From positions 34,162-98,161 of the forward strand of contig NZ_JAHBYG010000010.1 of NCBI RefSeq assembly GCF_019636075.1: a stretch of 64,000 bases of DNA, given 5' to 3'. Positions 37,150-46,656 of this stretch are shown piece after piece. The notes under the pieces are model-generated. The model saw nothing but the letters and a program-made list of their open reading frames with translations. It was not told where the DNA came from and made no database searches. This DNA comes from Ferrovibrio sp. GTDB taxonomy: Bacteria > Pseudomonadota > Alphaproteobacteria > Ferrovibrionales > Ferrovibrionaceae. The translations under genes were made by a program, and so were the position numbers. Position 1 is the stretch's first letter; each line of letters opens with the position of its first letter.

Positions 37150-38994
37150 CTATGGTTTCTTTTCGGCGGCCTGGCTGGCTGTAGTCTGGCTGGCGGCGGT
37201 CTGATTATCCGGGGCCGACATACTATCATGGGCGCGATAAACCGGCCAACTGCCGCTCACGGCGGAAAGCAGGCTGTCGCGCGGCTGGCCGATGCGGTCG
37301 CGGTAAATCCAATGATTGGTCAACACACGCTGCACGAAGGTGCGGGTTTCCGACAGCGGAATGGTTTCGATGAACAGCATCGGATCGTCGGTCTTGTTCT
37401 CGCGCAGCCAGCGCTGCAGGTTGCCCGGCCCGCCATTATAGGCGGCGGCGAGATGGAACAGGTTGCCGCGGATCATCGGCATTTCCAGCAGATGCTGCAA
37501 ATAGCGCTGGCCGAGTTCGATATTGTATTCCGGCGCATAAAGCTTGTGGCGACCATTCTTGCTGCGCAGCGAGGAATCGCCGGCCATCGAGCCTGCCGTG
37601 CGCGGCATCAACTGCATCAGGCCGGTGGCGCCGGCCGTGCTCTGGGCGCGCGGATTGAAAGCGCTTTCCTGGCGCATGAAGGCAAAGATCAGCGCACGAT
37701 CCAGCACGAAGCCGCCTTCCGGCTCCCAGGGCGGCAGCGGATACATGGCGATATCGTAGGCCTCGCCCTTCACGCTGCGCCAGGCCAGGCCGATGCGCAT
37801 GGCCGAGGCCGGGGCCTGCAAGCGGCCGGCCAGCCCAAGCAGGGCGGCGGCGAATTGATCGCTGGATTGTGCGAATAGCCGGGCGATTTCGCGGTCTGCC
37901 CGCACCGCCTCGCCGGTCTCGCTCAGTGCGATGGCGCGGCGCACGGCGGGCATCTTCAGCAGCTTGTCCACATCCTCGGCGGCAAGCGGCGGCGGATCCC
38001 AGGATAGCTGCGGTTCCTGGCCCAGTTGGCCCAGCGCAAGCAGGCCATAGAAGGTGCGTTCCTGGCTGGCGGATTCCTGCAACAGGCGCAGCGCTTCGCC
38101 GGGCTGGCGCAGGCGCAGCATCACCCGCGCGCCCCACCAGCCGCCGGCCGCCTTGTCCCAGTTGGAAGCGGTTTGCGAGAAAGCCAGATGCTCGAAATGA
38201 TGCGCGGCATTGTCGTAACGCCCCAGCCGCCAGGCGGCCAGACCGGCCACCCAATCGGCTTCGGGCACTCTGGCGCGGGAACGGCGGGCGGATGCGGCGG
38301 CAAGTTCCAGCGCCTTTTCATCGTCGCCATCCAGCAAGCGCACCCAGGCCAGGCGGCGGCGCCAATCATCATATTCAGAGGCCGAAAGCCGGCTGCGGAT
38401 ATCGGGCTTGTTGAGCAAGGCCTCGGCCTGGGCAAGCCGGTCGCGCCGCAGCAATTGCAGGAATTCAACCTCCGCCGCGGCAATCATCCGCGCGCTGGCC
38501 GGGTCGCGCTCCTTCGGCTGCGGGCGCGAGCGCGCCGTGGCCACGCTGCCGGGATCGCCGCTGAAATCACCCAGTTCGGCGCCCACCGGCGCCGGCGGCG
38601 CCTTGTCCTTGCGGGCCTTCTTGCGCAAAGCCAGGCGATAGACTTCCTCGGCGCCGGGATGATCGCGGTATTGCTGCATCCAGGCCAGCAATTCGGCATA
38701 GCTGGCATTATAGGCGCTGGGATGCAGATAGCGCTGCTGCAGCACATGGCCGCGCAGCACCGGTTCCTTGATCCGCTTCAACTCGCGTTCGGCCGCCGCC
38801 ATGTCGCCGCCAGCCTGCAATTCGAAGATGCGGCCATAGCGTTCGGCATCCTCGTTGCTCAGCACCTGCGGCAGCCCGTCTTGGGGCTGGGCAAGCACCA
38901 GCCCGGCCGGCAGCAACAGTAGGCAGGCCAACAGGCCCGCTATTGCGGTGAAACGGCCTCGCGGGAAGATTTTTCTGATCCGGTTGCTGCCCAT
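37150..38994 (-). CDS. Soluble lytic murein transglycosylase (SLT domain)
   Basis: A 614-residue periplasmic enzyme of the Slt70 type. It cleaves the MurNAc-GlcNAc bond to give 1,6-anhydro ends during wall growth or recycling. A signal sequence ([19 protein letters not shown]) is followed by a long helical TPR/U-shaped region (about 40-420) and the C-terminal SLT domain with catalytic E443 (MRQESAFNP), [10 protein letters not shown] and AAYNGGPGN. Size and architecture match the family. It is upstream of moaB, with no functional link apparent. Confidence 0.95.
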   Translation of the reverse strand: MGSNRIRKIFPRGRFTAIAGLLACLLLLPAGLVLAQPQDGLPQVLSNEDAERYGRIFELQAGGDMAAAERELKRIKEPVLRGHVLQQRYLHPSAYNASYAELLAWMQQYRDHPGAEEVYRLALRKKARKDKAPPAPVGAELGDFSGDPGSVATARSRPQPKERDPASARMIAAAEVEFLQLLRRDRLAQAEALLNKPDIRSRLSASEYDDWRRRLAWVRLLDGDDEKALELAAASARRSRARVPEADWVAGLAAWRLGRYDNAAHHFEHLAFSQTASNWDKAAGGWWGARVMLRLRQPGEALRLLQESASQERTFYGLLALGQLGQEPQLSWDPPPLAAEDVDKLLKMPAVRRAIALSETGEAVRADREIARLFAQSSDQFAAALLGLAGRLQAPASAMRIGLAWRSVKGEAYDIAMYPLPPWEPEGGFVLDRALIFAFMRQESAFNPRAQSTAGATGLMQLMPRTAGSMAGDSSLRSKNGRHKLYAPEYNIELGQRYLQHLLEMPMIRGNLFHLAAAYNGGPGNLQRWLRENKTDDPMLFIETIPLSETRTFVQRVLTNHWIYRDRIGQPRDSLLSAVSGSWPVYRAHDSMSAPDNQTAASQTTASQAAEKKP

Positions 38995-39068
38995 CGCGGC
39001 CTTGGTTACCTGATTGCAGCAAGGGCAGCAAGTGTGGATTTATCAACCTTTGCGCGCATGCGCCTCAG

Positions 39069-40292
39069 TTAGCGAGCCTGCTCCTCCGGTATAGCCAGCC
39101 GTGCGGGCAGCAGCGCGGCTATGCCGGCACCGATCAGGCAGGAAATCGCGCAAGCCAGGATCGGCACGGCATAGCTGCCCCAATGATCGAAGGCCATACC
39201 GGCCAGGGTGGGCCCCACCAGGGTGCCGAAAGCCACGCTGGTATAGAGCGCGCCGATCACCGCGCTGGCCGCACGGGCACCGAACAGGTCTACCATATAG
39301 GCCGGCGCCAGGGCCACGAAGCCGCCATAGACGATGCCGAAGCCGATGGCGAACAGCGCCAGGGCCAGGAAGCTGCTGGCCAGCAGCCAATACCCCAGCA
39401 TGACCCCCGCGCCGAGAATCACCAGGGCGAAACTGCGGCTGCGACCGATGCGATCGGCCAGCCCGCCAAGCACGAAACGGCCCAGGGTGGAGCCTACGCC
39501 GATCAACCCGACCAGCCATACCCCCTGCCCGCGCGTAAGACCCTGATCCTGGGCATAAGCAGCCAGATGCACGAAGGGCACGAAGGTGCCGATACAACAC
39601 AGCGCGGAAGCCAGATACAGCCACCAGAAAACCGGATGGCGCAATGCCTGGGCCAGGGTGAACCCGGGCAGCGGCGCAGACGCGCCGGCAGCGGCGGGGC
39701 GCGCTACAGCGCCATCGGGTGCCAGCCCCATGGCCTGCGGCGAAGCGCGCATCACCAACGTGGCGGCCCCAGCCAACAGCAGAAAGCCGACCGACAGCAG
39801 CAGATAGCTTTGCCGCCAGCCCAGGCCATCGATCACCCAGGCAGCCAATGGCGGCATCGCCATGGTGCCAAGCCCGATCCCCATCACGGCATAGCCCGAT
39901 GCCTGGCCGCGCCGGGCCACGAACCAGCGCTGCACCGTGCCGATGGCCGGCACATAGATGAAGCCCATGCCCACGCCCACGCCCAGGCCATAGGCCAGCA
40001 GCACGACAATCAGGCTATCGGCCATGCCGGCAACGGCCAGGCCCAGCGCCATGCACAGCACGCCGAAGCCGATCACCCGGCGCGGGCCGTAATGATCGGC
40101 CAGCGGCCCGCTGAGGATGCCCAGGATGAAATAGAGGAAGCCGGCAAAACCGAAAACCAGCGATATGGTGCCGCGCGTGGCGGCGAATTCCAGTTGCAGC
40201 GGTTCGAAGAATGCCGGGAATGTATAGGTGGCGCCAAACCCGACAAACAGCAGGGTGAAAACCGCCGCGACCACCACCCAGCCGTAGAACAT
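39069..40292 (-). CDS. MFS transporter
   Basis: A major facilitator protein of 407 residues with about 12 helices. The loop between helices 2 and 3 reads GPLADHYGPRRVIG and its counterpart in the second half GGLADRIGRSRSFA, the two MFS A-motifs. The AYTFPAFFEPLQ-like start resembles the monocarboxylate/oxalate:formate antiporter subgroup. The substrate is not determinable. It lies 1 nt after the UDG stop, so the two genes are probably co-transcribed. Confidence 0.93.
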   Translation of the reverse strand: MFYGWVVVAAVFTLLFVGFGATYTFPAFFEPLQLEFAATRGTISLVFGFAGFLYFILGILSGPLADHYGPRRVIGFGVLCMALGLAVAGMADSLIVVLLAYGLGVGVGMGFIYVPAIGTVQRWFVARRGQASGYAVMGIGLGTMAMPPLAAWVIDGLGWRQSYLLLSVGFLLLAGAATLVMRASPQAMGLAPDGAVARPAAAGASAPLPGFTLAQALRHPVFWWLYLASALCCIGTFVPFVHLAAYAQDQGLTRGQGVWLVGLIGVGSTLGRFVLGGLADRIGRSRSFALVILGAGVMLGYWLLASSFLALALFAIGFGIVYGGFVALAPAYMVDLFGARAASAVIGALYTSVAFGTLVGPTLAGMAFDHWGSYAVPILACAISCLIGAGIAALLPARLAIPEEQAR

Positions 40293-40293
40293 G

Positions 40294-41253
40294 CTAATGG
40301 TCCAGCTGTTGCAGTTTCTCGGCCAGTGCCAGCATGTCGCGCCAGGCCTCGCGCTTCATGCCGGGCTGACGCAGCAGATAGGCCGGGTGCAGCATCGGCA
40401 AGGCCGGAATCTCCATCGCCCCGAAATCGGGATCCTGCAGGCGATAGGTCTGCCAATTGCCGCGCAGCCGGGTGATGCCGGTTGTGGTGCCAAGCAGGGT
40501 GGCGGCGGCATGGCGGCCGACGAAAGCCAGCAGCTTGGGTTTCACCAGGGCGATATGGCGCTCTACGAATGGCTTGCAGGCGAGGATTTCCTCCGGCGAG
40601 GGATCGCGGTTGCCGGGCGGCCGCCAGAAGATCACGTTGCTGATATAGGTGTCGTCCTCGCTGCGGCCGATGGCGGCCAGCATGCGATCCAGCAACCGCC
40701 CGCTTTCGCCCACGAACGGCTTGCCCTGGGCATCTTCCTCGCGCCCCGGCGCCTCGCCGATCAGCATCACCGGAGCCTGCGGGTTGCCGCGCGCGAACAC
40801 CGTGTTGGTTGCCGTGGCCTTCAGCGCACAGCCATCGAACGCCGCCACCGCCTTGGCCAATACCGGAATGTCGCGGCAGGCCAGCGCGGCCTGGCTGGCT
40901 GCGGTTTGCATCGCCTGGGCCGACAGCATGGCCGGCGTGGCCGCCATGCGGTCGGGCGGCGCGCGCATGGCCGCAGAGCGGGGTTCGGCGGCAGCACCAG
41001 CTTGGCCGCCCCCCGAATGGCCGGTGGCTTTGGCAGCGGCCCGGGCCGCAGACTCGGAGGCCGGCTTACGTTCAAGTTGCGTACGATCCAGCGCCACATC
41101 GCCGATGCATTCATCGGCACCGGCATCGATATAAAACCGCAGCAGGGCGCCGGCGCTCAGGCTTTCTCCGGCCCAGGCAGGCATCGCCCCCTCATTCCCT
41201 TGCGGCAGATGGCCGCCGGACCCGCTTTCCGGGTTTAAATCATTGGTATGCAT
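40294..41253 (-). CDS. Family-4-like uracil-DNA glycosylase, variant cluster ligands
   Basis: A DNA-repair glycosylase removing uracil from DNA. With the start at ATG 41253 it has 319 residues, of which the first 120 are low-complexity and Ala-rich. Catalytic motif A is [17 protein letters not shown] and motif B MLHPAYLL. Family 4 enzymes hold a 4Fe-4S cluster with four Cys. Here the first pair reads F139-D-G-C142 and the third position is W210 (FWRPPGNR), so only C142 and C226 remain. A non-cluster subclass is therefore likely. An upstream start at 41367 is possible. Confidence 0.9.
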   Translation of the reverse strand: MHTNDLNPESGSGGHLPQGNEGAMPAWAGESLSAGALLRFYIDAGADECIGDVALDRTQLERKPASESAARAAAKATGHSGGGQAGAAAEPRSAAMRAPPDRMAATPAMLSAQAMQTAASQAALACRDIPVLAKAVAAFDGCALKATATNTVFARGNPQAPVMLIGEAPGREEDAQGKPFVGESGRLLDRMLAAIGRSEDDTYISNVIFWRPPGNRDPSPEEILACKPFVERHIALVKPKLLAFVGRHAAATLLGTTTGITRLRGNWQTYRLQDPDFGAMEIPALPMLHPAYLLRQPGMKREAWRDMLALAEKLQQLDH

Positions 41254-41422
41254 AAGGTCCGGCCCCTTGGTTTGGCCGCTGCCCGCGCCGTTGGCTTGGC
41301 CGGTATTGTCTGGTAAGCAGAGGCATATAGTCAAGCTGGCAGCCGGATCTGCATCCCAGGTTCGCAACCCCTGTCAGCAATCTCGGCCAGCATTCTGGCC
41401 ATCCTAAGCCCCGGTGGAAGCG

Positions 41423-43084
41423 ATGGAACGCGAAACGATGGAATATGATGTGGTGGTGGTTGGGGCCGGTCCGTCCGGCCTGTCCGCCGCCATCCGGCTG
41501 AAGCAGCTCGCCGCCGAGCATGACCACGACATCTCGGTCTGCGTGATCGAAAAGGGTTCGGAAGTCGGCGCGCATATTCTTTCCGGCGCGGTGGTGGACC
41601 CGATCGGCCTGAACGAGTTGATCCCGGACTGGAAGGAAAAGGGCGCACCGCTCAACACGCCGGTGACCGACGACCGCTTCATGATCCTGACCGAAGCGAA
41701 CCACATTCCGGTGCCGAATTTCATGCTGCCGCCGCTGATGAACAATCACGGCAACTACATCGTCTCGCTGGGCAACGTGTGCCGCTGGCTGGCGAGTCAG
41801 GCGGAAGAACTGGGCGTGGAAATCTTTCCGGGCTTCGCGGCGGCCGAAGTGCTGTATGGCGACAAGGGCGAAGTGGTGGGCGTGGCCACCGGCGACATGG
41901 GCATCGGCCGCGACGGCGAACACAAAAGCAGCTACACGCCGGGCGTGGAACTGCGCGCCAAATATACGCTGATCGCCGAAGGCGTGCGCGGCTCGCTGGC
42001 CAAGGAAATTCAGGCCAAATACAAGCTGCGCGAGGGCGTGGAGCCGCAGAAATTCGGCATCGGCATCAAGGAATTGTGGCAGATCGACCCGGCCCAGCAT
42101 AAGCCCGGCCTGGTGGTGCACACCCAGGGCTGGCCGCTGGATAGCCGCACTGCCGGCGGCAGCTTCATGTATCACCTGGAAGACAACCAGGTGGCCGTGG
42201 GTTTCGTGGTGAACCTGAATTACGAAAATCCCTATCTCTCGCCTTTCGATGAATTCCAGCGTTTCAAAACCCATCCCAGCGTGCGGCATTTCTTCGAGGG
42301 CGGCAAACGCATCGCCTATGGCGCGCGCGCCATCAACGAGGGCGGCCTGCAATCGATTCCGAAACTCACCTTCCCGGGCGGCGCGCTGATCGGCTGTTCG
42401 GCCGGCTTCGTGAACGTGCCGCGCATCAAGGGCAGCCATAATGCCGTGAAGACCGGCATGCTGGCCGCCGAGGCGGCATTCGATGCATTGAAGAACGGCT
42501 CCGAGGGCGGCGACGAGTTGACCGCCTATCCGGAGGCCGTGCGCGCCAGCTGGACCTGGAAGGATCTGTGGAAGGTGCGCAACGTGAAGCCCGCGCTGAA
42601 ATACGGCATGTGGCTGGGCACCATGGTGGGCGGCATCCATATGTGGCTGAACGACCTGGGCCTGGGCTTCCTGGTGCCCTGGACCTCGAAGCACGGCAAG
42701 GCGGATTTTGAAACCCTGAAGCCGGCCGCGCAATGCAAGCCGATCGTCTATCCGAAGCCGGATGGCAAGGTGAGCTTCGACAAGCTGTCTTCGGTATTCC
42801 TGTCGTCGACCAACCATGAGGAGGATCAGCCGATCCACCTGCGGCTGAAGGATCCGAGCATTCCGATCGCCAAGAATCTGCCGATGTATGACGAGCCGGC
42901 GCAGCGCTATTGCCCGGCTGGCGTGTATGAAGTGCTGCGCGATGCCGATGGGAGTAACCCGCGCTTCCAGATCAACGCGCAAAATTGTGTTCACTGCAAG
43001 ACTTGCGACATCAAGGATCCCGCCCAAAATATCAACTGGGTCGTGCCCGAAGGCGGCGGCGGCCCCAACTATCCGAATATGTGA
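41423..43084 (+). CDS. Electron transfer flavoprotein-ubiquinone oxidoreductase (ETF-QO)
   Basis: A membrane-associated flavoprotein that passes electrons from ETF, reduced by acyl-CoA and dimethylglycine-type dehydrogenases, to ubiquinone. About 553 residues: N-terminal FAD motif [17 protein letters not shown], middle quinone/FAD regions, and a C-terminal 4Fe-4S ferredoxin-like domain ([20 protein letters not shown]). The ending [18 protein letters not shown] is the family hallmark. ATG 41423 is chosen; GTG 41414 and ATG 41438 are alternatives. It is divergent from the UDG gene. Confidence 0.96.
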   Translation: MERETMEYDVVVVGAGPSGLSAAIRLKQLAAEHDHDISVCVIEKGSEVGAHILSGAVVDPIGLNELIPDWKEKGAPLNTPVTDDRFMILTEANHIPVPNFMLPPLMNNHGNYIVSLGNVCRWLASQAEELGVEIFPGFAAAEVLYGDKGEVVGVATGDMGIGRDGEHKSSYTPGVELRAKYTLIAEGVRGSLAKEIQAKYKLREGVEPQKFGIGIKELWQIDPAQHKPGLVVHTQGWPLDSRTAGGSFMYHLEDNQVAVGFVVNLNYENPYLSPFDEFQRFKTHPSVRHFFEGGKRIAYGARAINEGGLQSIPKLTFPGGALIGCSAGFVNVPRIKGSHNAVKTGMLAAEAAFDALKNGSEGGDELTAYPEAVRASWTWKDLWKVRNVKPALKYGMWLGTMVGGIHMWLNDLGLGFLVPWTSKHGKADFETLKPAAQCKPIVYPKPDGKVSFDKLSSVFLSSTNHEEDQPIHLRLKDPSIPIAKNLPMYDEPAQRYCPAGVYEVLRDADGSNPRFQINAQNCVHCKTCDIKDPAQNINWVVPEGGGGPNYPNM

Positions 43085-43169
43085 TATCAATTGCCCGCAG
43101 CGCAGCGCTATGCTGTTTGCAAGGTTGTTTGAAGGCGGCTGCGAGTCTGGCTTCGGTAAGAGGGTGTTG

Positions 43170-45008
43170 ATGGGCAAGACAGTATCCATGCAGCAAATAT
43201 CCACGCAGCACGCATCCATGCAGCCCGTACCCATGCAGCATGCCGGCCCTAGCGCCCGCTTCCGCCTGCCCCGGCGGATTTCGCGCCTGGGCATGCCGCT
43301 TGCCATGGCGGGCCTGGCGTTGTTGCTGGCCGGTTGCGCAAAACCGCCGAGCCAGCGGGTTTACAGCGACAGCACGCCCTACCAACTGCCGCCGCAGGAA
43401 GTGGATTCCGCCTATGGCCATTTCCTGGCCGCGCGCCATGCCCGGCTGAACCGCGATTACGTCGCCGCCGCCGCCTATTACCAGCGCGCCATGGCGCTGG
43501 ATCCCAACAACGCACAGGTGGTGCAAGGCGCCTTCCTGTCGCTGCTGGCCGCCGGCAACACGCCCAAGGCAATGGAACTGGCGCCTGCCCTGCTGGTGCT
43601 GAATCCGAACGACCATATGGCGCGCATGGCGATTGCCAGCAATGCGATCTTGCGGCGGGATTACGATGCCGCCCTGGCGATGGTGGCCAGCGGCCCGCAA
43701 GGCGGCATTCATGGCGCGTTCAATCCGCTGATCGCCGCCTGGGCCGAAGTGGGCAAGGGCAATGCCGATGCCGCCAAGGCGGCGCTGGCGCGGCTGGACC
43801 GCAACCCGCTATTCGGCGGTGTGCATGACCATCTCAAGCCTTTGCTGCTGGAAGCCCTGGGCCTGAGCAACGAGGCGCTGGCAGTGTATGCCGCCGCCGC
43901 CGAAACGCCCGAACGGGTGGGGGCGCGGCAAACCGATGGCTATGCCCGCCTGCTGCAACGCATGGGCCGCACCGAGGAAGCGCGCGCCCTGGTGCAGCGC
44001 AGCCTCGATCTCAGCCCCGAGAATGCCACCCTGCAGGCTGCGATGAAGCGGCTGCTGGGTCCGCAGAATGCCACAACCCTGGCGCCGCTGGTGGGCAATG
44101 CCCAGGATGGTTTCGCCGAAAGCCTGTATGCCGCCGCCAATGCCTTCGGCCGCAACGATGGCGGCGAGTTGACCGAGTTGCATCTGCAACTGGCGCTGAC
44201 CCTGCGGCCCGACATGGATGATGCCCGTGTGCTGCTGGGCGACATCTACGAATCGCGCAAGCATTGGCAACGCGCCATCGACACCTATGCCAAGGTGAAT
44301 CCGCAAGGCGTGTATGGCGAGATGGCGCAGACCCGCATCGCGGTGAGCACCTACGAGATGGGCGAACGCGAGGCCGCCGTGCGCATGCTGCGCCGTACCG
44401 CCGCCGCCAATCCCGACGATTACCGCCCGCTGCTGACGCTGGGCGATCTCTACCGGCAATCGGAAATGTGGGTAGAAGCCGCCCGGGAATACACCGCAGC
44501 GCTGGAGCGCGTGCCGCAACTGGAACAGCGCCACTGGTTCATCCTGTTCGCCCGCGGCATCGCCTATGAACGTTCGAAGCAATGGCCCAAGGCCGAGCCC
44601 GACATGCAGAAGGCGCTGGAATTGCAGCCCGAGCAGCCGATGGTGCTGAACTATCTGGGCTATACCTGGGTGGATATGGGCCGCAATATCGACGTGGCCA
44701 CCGATATGATCAAGCGCGCCGTGGCGTTGCGGCCCAATGATGGCGCCATCGTGGACAGCCTGGGTTGGGCCTATTACCGGCTGGGCCGCTATCCGGAAGC
44801 CGTGGTGAATCTGGAACGCGCGGTGGAACTGAAAGGCTCGGATCCGGTGATCACCGATCATCTGGGCGATGCTTACTGGAAAGTCGGCCGCCGCGCCGAG
44901 GCGCAATTCCAGTGGCGCCGCGCCCTGGGCCTGAAGCCCGATGCCGAGCTTGAGCAACAGGTGAAGCGCAAGCTGGAAGTCGGCCTCGATCCGGTCGCGG
45001 CGAAGTGA
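43170..45008 (+). CDS. TPR-repeat lipoprotein
   Basis: A 612-residue tetratricopeptide protein. From ATG 43170 (AAGAGGG upstream) a lipobox LLLAGC puts the lipidated Cys at residue 56, after an unusually long n-region that contains a pentapeptide repeat. Starting instead at residue 22 or 42 would give a normal signal. Many TPR units follow, for example AYYQRAMALDPNNAQ, and near the end LNYLGYTWVDMG and VDSLGWAYYRLGRYPEAV. Homologues are outer-membrane-linked scaffolds in alphaproteobacteria. Its stop overlaps the ispE GTG (GTGA). Confidence 0.88.
   Translation: MGKTVSMQQISTQHASMQPVPMQHAGPSARFRLPRRISRLGMPLAMAGLALLLAGCAKPPSQRVYSDSTPYQLPPQEVDSAYGHFLAARHARLNRDYVAAAAYYQRAMALDPNNAQVVQGAFLSLLAAGNTPKAMELAPALLVLNPNDHMARMAIASNAILRRDYDAALAMVASGPQGGIHGAFNPLIAAWAEVGKGNADAAKAALARLDRNPLFGGVHDHLKPLLLEALGLSNEALAVYAAAAETPERVGARQTDGYARLLQRMGRTEEARALVQRSLDLSPENATLQAAMKRLLGPQNATTLAPLVGNAQDGFAESLYAAANAFGRNDGGELTELHLQLALTLRPDMDDARVLLGDIYESRKHWQRAIDTYAKVNPQGVYGEMAQTRIAVSTYEMGEREAAVRMLRRTAAANPDDYRPLLTLGDLYRQSEMWVEAAREYTAALERVPQLEQRHWFILFARGIAYERSKQWPKAEPDMQKALELQPEQPMVLNYLGYTWVDMGRNIDVATDMIKRAVALRPNDGAIVDSLGWAYYRLGRYPEAVVNLERAVELKGSDPVITDHLGDAYWKVGRRAEAQFQWRRALGLKPDAELEQQVKRKLEVGLDPVAAK
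43186..43245 (+). repeat. Four 15-bp tandem repeats at the TPR lipoprotein N-terminus
   Basis: CCATGCAGC (once CCACGCAGC) recurs at 43186, 43201, 43216 and 43231, exactly 15 bp apart, encoding SMQQI, STQHA, SMQPV and PMQHA. Three units contain an in-frame ATG, so repeat number could change the choice or number of start sites. Confidence 0.8.
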
Positions 45009-45886
45009 GCGGCGGCCTAGCCCTCGCCGCGCCCGCCAAGATCAACCTTTTCCTGCATGTCGTCGGCAAGCGGCAAAACGACCCTCACCGGGGCTATCAC
45101 CAGTTGGAAAGCCTGGCGGTGTTCGCCCAAGATGAAGCCGCCTGCGACAGCCTGCTTGCCGAGCCGGCCGATCAGCTCTCGCTGACCATCGACGGGCCTT
45201 TCGCCACAGCGCTGAACAGCGATACGCCAAACAATCTGGTGCTGCGCGCCGCCCGCGCGCTGGCCGAACAGGCCGGCATCGCGCCGCATGCCAAACTCAC
45301 GCTCACCAAGCGGCTGCCGGTGGCATCCGGCATCGGCGGCGGATCGGCGGATGCAGCGGCTGCGCTGAAAGCCCTGCGCCGGCTCTGGCGCCTCGATCTC
45401 GATGACGCAGCCCTGGCTGCCATCGGCCTCAGGCTCGGCGCGGATATTCCGGTCTGCCTGCAAAACCGGCCGATGCTGATGCAGGGCATCGGCGACATAT
45501 TGCAGCCCGCCCCCGCCCTGCCCGCCTGCTGGCTGGTGCTGGCCAATCCCGGTGTGAGCCTGGCCACCAAGGATGTATTCGCGGCGCTGGGTGGCCGCTT
45601 CGGGCCATCGCAACCGCTCAGCGAAGCGCCGGCCAGCGCCGCCGATCTGGCGATCCAGTTACGCGCGCGGCGTAACGACCTGGAAGCGCCGGCGCGTTTC
45701 CTGGCGGCTGAAATCGACCCCGTGCTGGCGGCCTTGCGCGGCCAGGGCGGTTGCCTGCTGGCCCGGCTATCGGGCTCCGGCGCCACCTGTTTCGGGCTGT
45801 TCGGCGAGGCTCGCCTGGCGCAGATCGCCGCCCAGAGCCTGAGCCGCGCACATCCCGCCTGGTGGGTAGCCGCAACGGCGATTTAA
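45005..45886 (+). CDS. ispE: 4-diphosphocytidyl-2-C-methyl-D-erythritol kinase IspE
   Basis: A GHMP kinase of 293 residues, fourth enzyme of the MEP pathway to isoprenoids. N-terminal AAPAKINLFLHVVGKR, ATP loop PVASGIGGGSADAAAAL, and the third motif ARLSGSGATCFGLF are all present. The GTG start overlaps the TPR gene stop by 4 nt. Length and order are normal for alphaproteobacteria. Confidence 0.96.
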   Translation: MSGGLALAAPAKINLFLHVVGKRQNDPHRGYHQLESLAVFAQDEAACDSLLAEPADQLSLTIDGPFATALNSDTPNNLVLRAARALAEQAGIAPHAKLTLTKRLPVASGIGGGSADAAAALKALRRLWRLDLDDAALAAIGLRLGADIPVCLQNRPMLMQGIGDILQPAPALPACWLVLANPGVSLATKDVFAALGGRFGPSQPLSEAPASAADLAIQLRARRNDLEAPARFLAAEIDPVLAALRGQGGCLLARLSGSGATCFGLFGEARLAQIAAQSLSRAHPAWWVAATAI

Positions 45887-45953
45887 GGCCTATTTAGCCC
45901 CGTGCCGAGGCTGGAAATCCCGGAATGATCCGATTATCTTCCGGCCCGCCTGC

Positions 45954-46028
45954 TGGGGCGTAGCCAAGCGGTAAGGCAGCGGTTTTTGGTACCGCCATGC
46001 GGAGGTTCGAATCCTCCCGCCCCAGCCA
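45954..46028 (+). tRNA. tRNA-Gln (anticodon UUG)
   Basis: A 75-nt cloverleaf with encoded CCA. Acceptor stem TGGGGCG pairs with CGCCCCA, the anticodon stem is GCGGT/ACCGC with loop TTTTGGT and TTG at 45986-45988, and the T-arm is GGAGG TTCGAAT CCTCC. It sits between ispE and the convergent nikR gene. Confidence 0.95.
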
Positions 46029-46051
46029 GCAATCCTTCCGGAAAATCAGGA

Positions 46052-46528
46052 TCAGACCTTCGGCCTAGCATGGCTGTGGAGAGCATGGCCGCGATGCTTG
46101 TGGCCCTGCCCGCCGGCAACATGCATGTCGACCGGGATCGCCGACAGCTTGCCATGCATCACACCGGTTTCCGCCATCAACGCGTCGGCGAAACGGTGCA
46201 CGGCCTGCGTCGGCCCCTGCAGCACGGCGATTTCCATACAGTAATCATGGTCCAGATGCACATGCATGGTGGAGCGCACAAGGTCATGGCTGGCATGCTG
46301 GGCATCCATCACCCGCTTGGGCAATTCGCGTTCATGATGGTTGTAGACATAGGACAGGCAGGCCACGCAATCGCCCACCGCCGCCTTCGGCGCCAATTGC
46401 TCGGCACGCAGCCGCTCACGCAGGATATCCCGCACCGCCTCGGAGCGGTTTTCGTAGCCCTTGCCTTCGATATAGCGGTCGAACTCGGCGAGCAAATCGC
46501 CATCCAGCGAAACAGTGAAACGTTCCAT
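46052..46528 (-). CDS. nikR: Nickel-responsive regulator NikR
   Basis: A ribbon-helix-helix repressor of 158 residues that blocks nickel-uptake genes when nickel is replete. The N-terminal RHH is MERFTVSLDGDLLAEFDRYI with NRSEAVRDILRERL. The ACT-like domain keeps the high-affinity nickel site H78, H89, H91 and C97 (QHASHD, MHVHLDHDYC). The His-rich tail (GHKHRGHALHSH) may bind extra metal. ATG 46528 matches the family start. It is divergent from an orphan family-5 binding-protein gene, a probable target. Confidence 0.94.
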   Translation of the reverse strand: MERFTVSLDGDLLAEFDRYIEGKGYENRSEAVRDILRERLRAEQLAPKAAVGDCVACLSYVYNHHERELPKRVMDAQHASHDLVRSTMHVHLDHDYCMEIAVLQGPTQAVHRFADALMAETGVMHGKLSAIPVDMHVAGGQGHKHRGHALHSHARPKV

Positions 46529-46587
46529 GTCCGGTCCCCGGTAAGTGCCCGGGCAGAATACCATGCGGCCGGCCTTATCGAATTAAT

Positions 46588-46611
46588 GTATGAAAAAATA
46601 AAAAATCGTAT
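46588..46611. promoter_or_regulatory. Possible NikR operator
   Basis: GTATGA (46588-46593) and TCGTAT (46606-46611) flank a 12-nt A-rich spacer between divergent nikR and the binding-protein gene. The first half equals the enterobacterial NikR half-site, the second differs at one internal base and at the end, and the spacing is shorter than the 16 nt known there. Position is right, match only partial. Confidence 0.35.
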
Positions 46612-46656
46612 TACTTTGCCGTCTGCCTTGCCCAGACAGAATAAGGGGGACGATAG

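Noticed and set aside
41240..43306. A 688-codon open frame antisense to ETF-QO
   Set aside because: It is a shadow frame opposite a gene with canonical FAD and iron-sulfur motifs.
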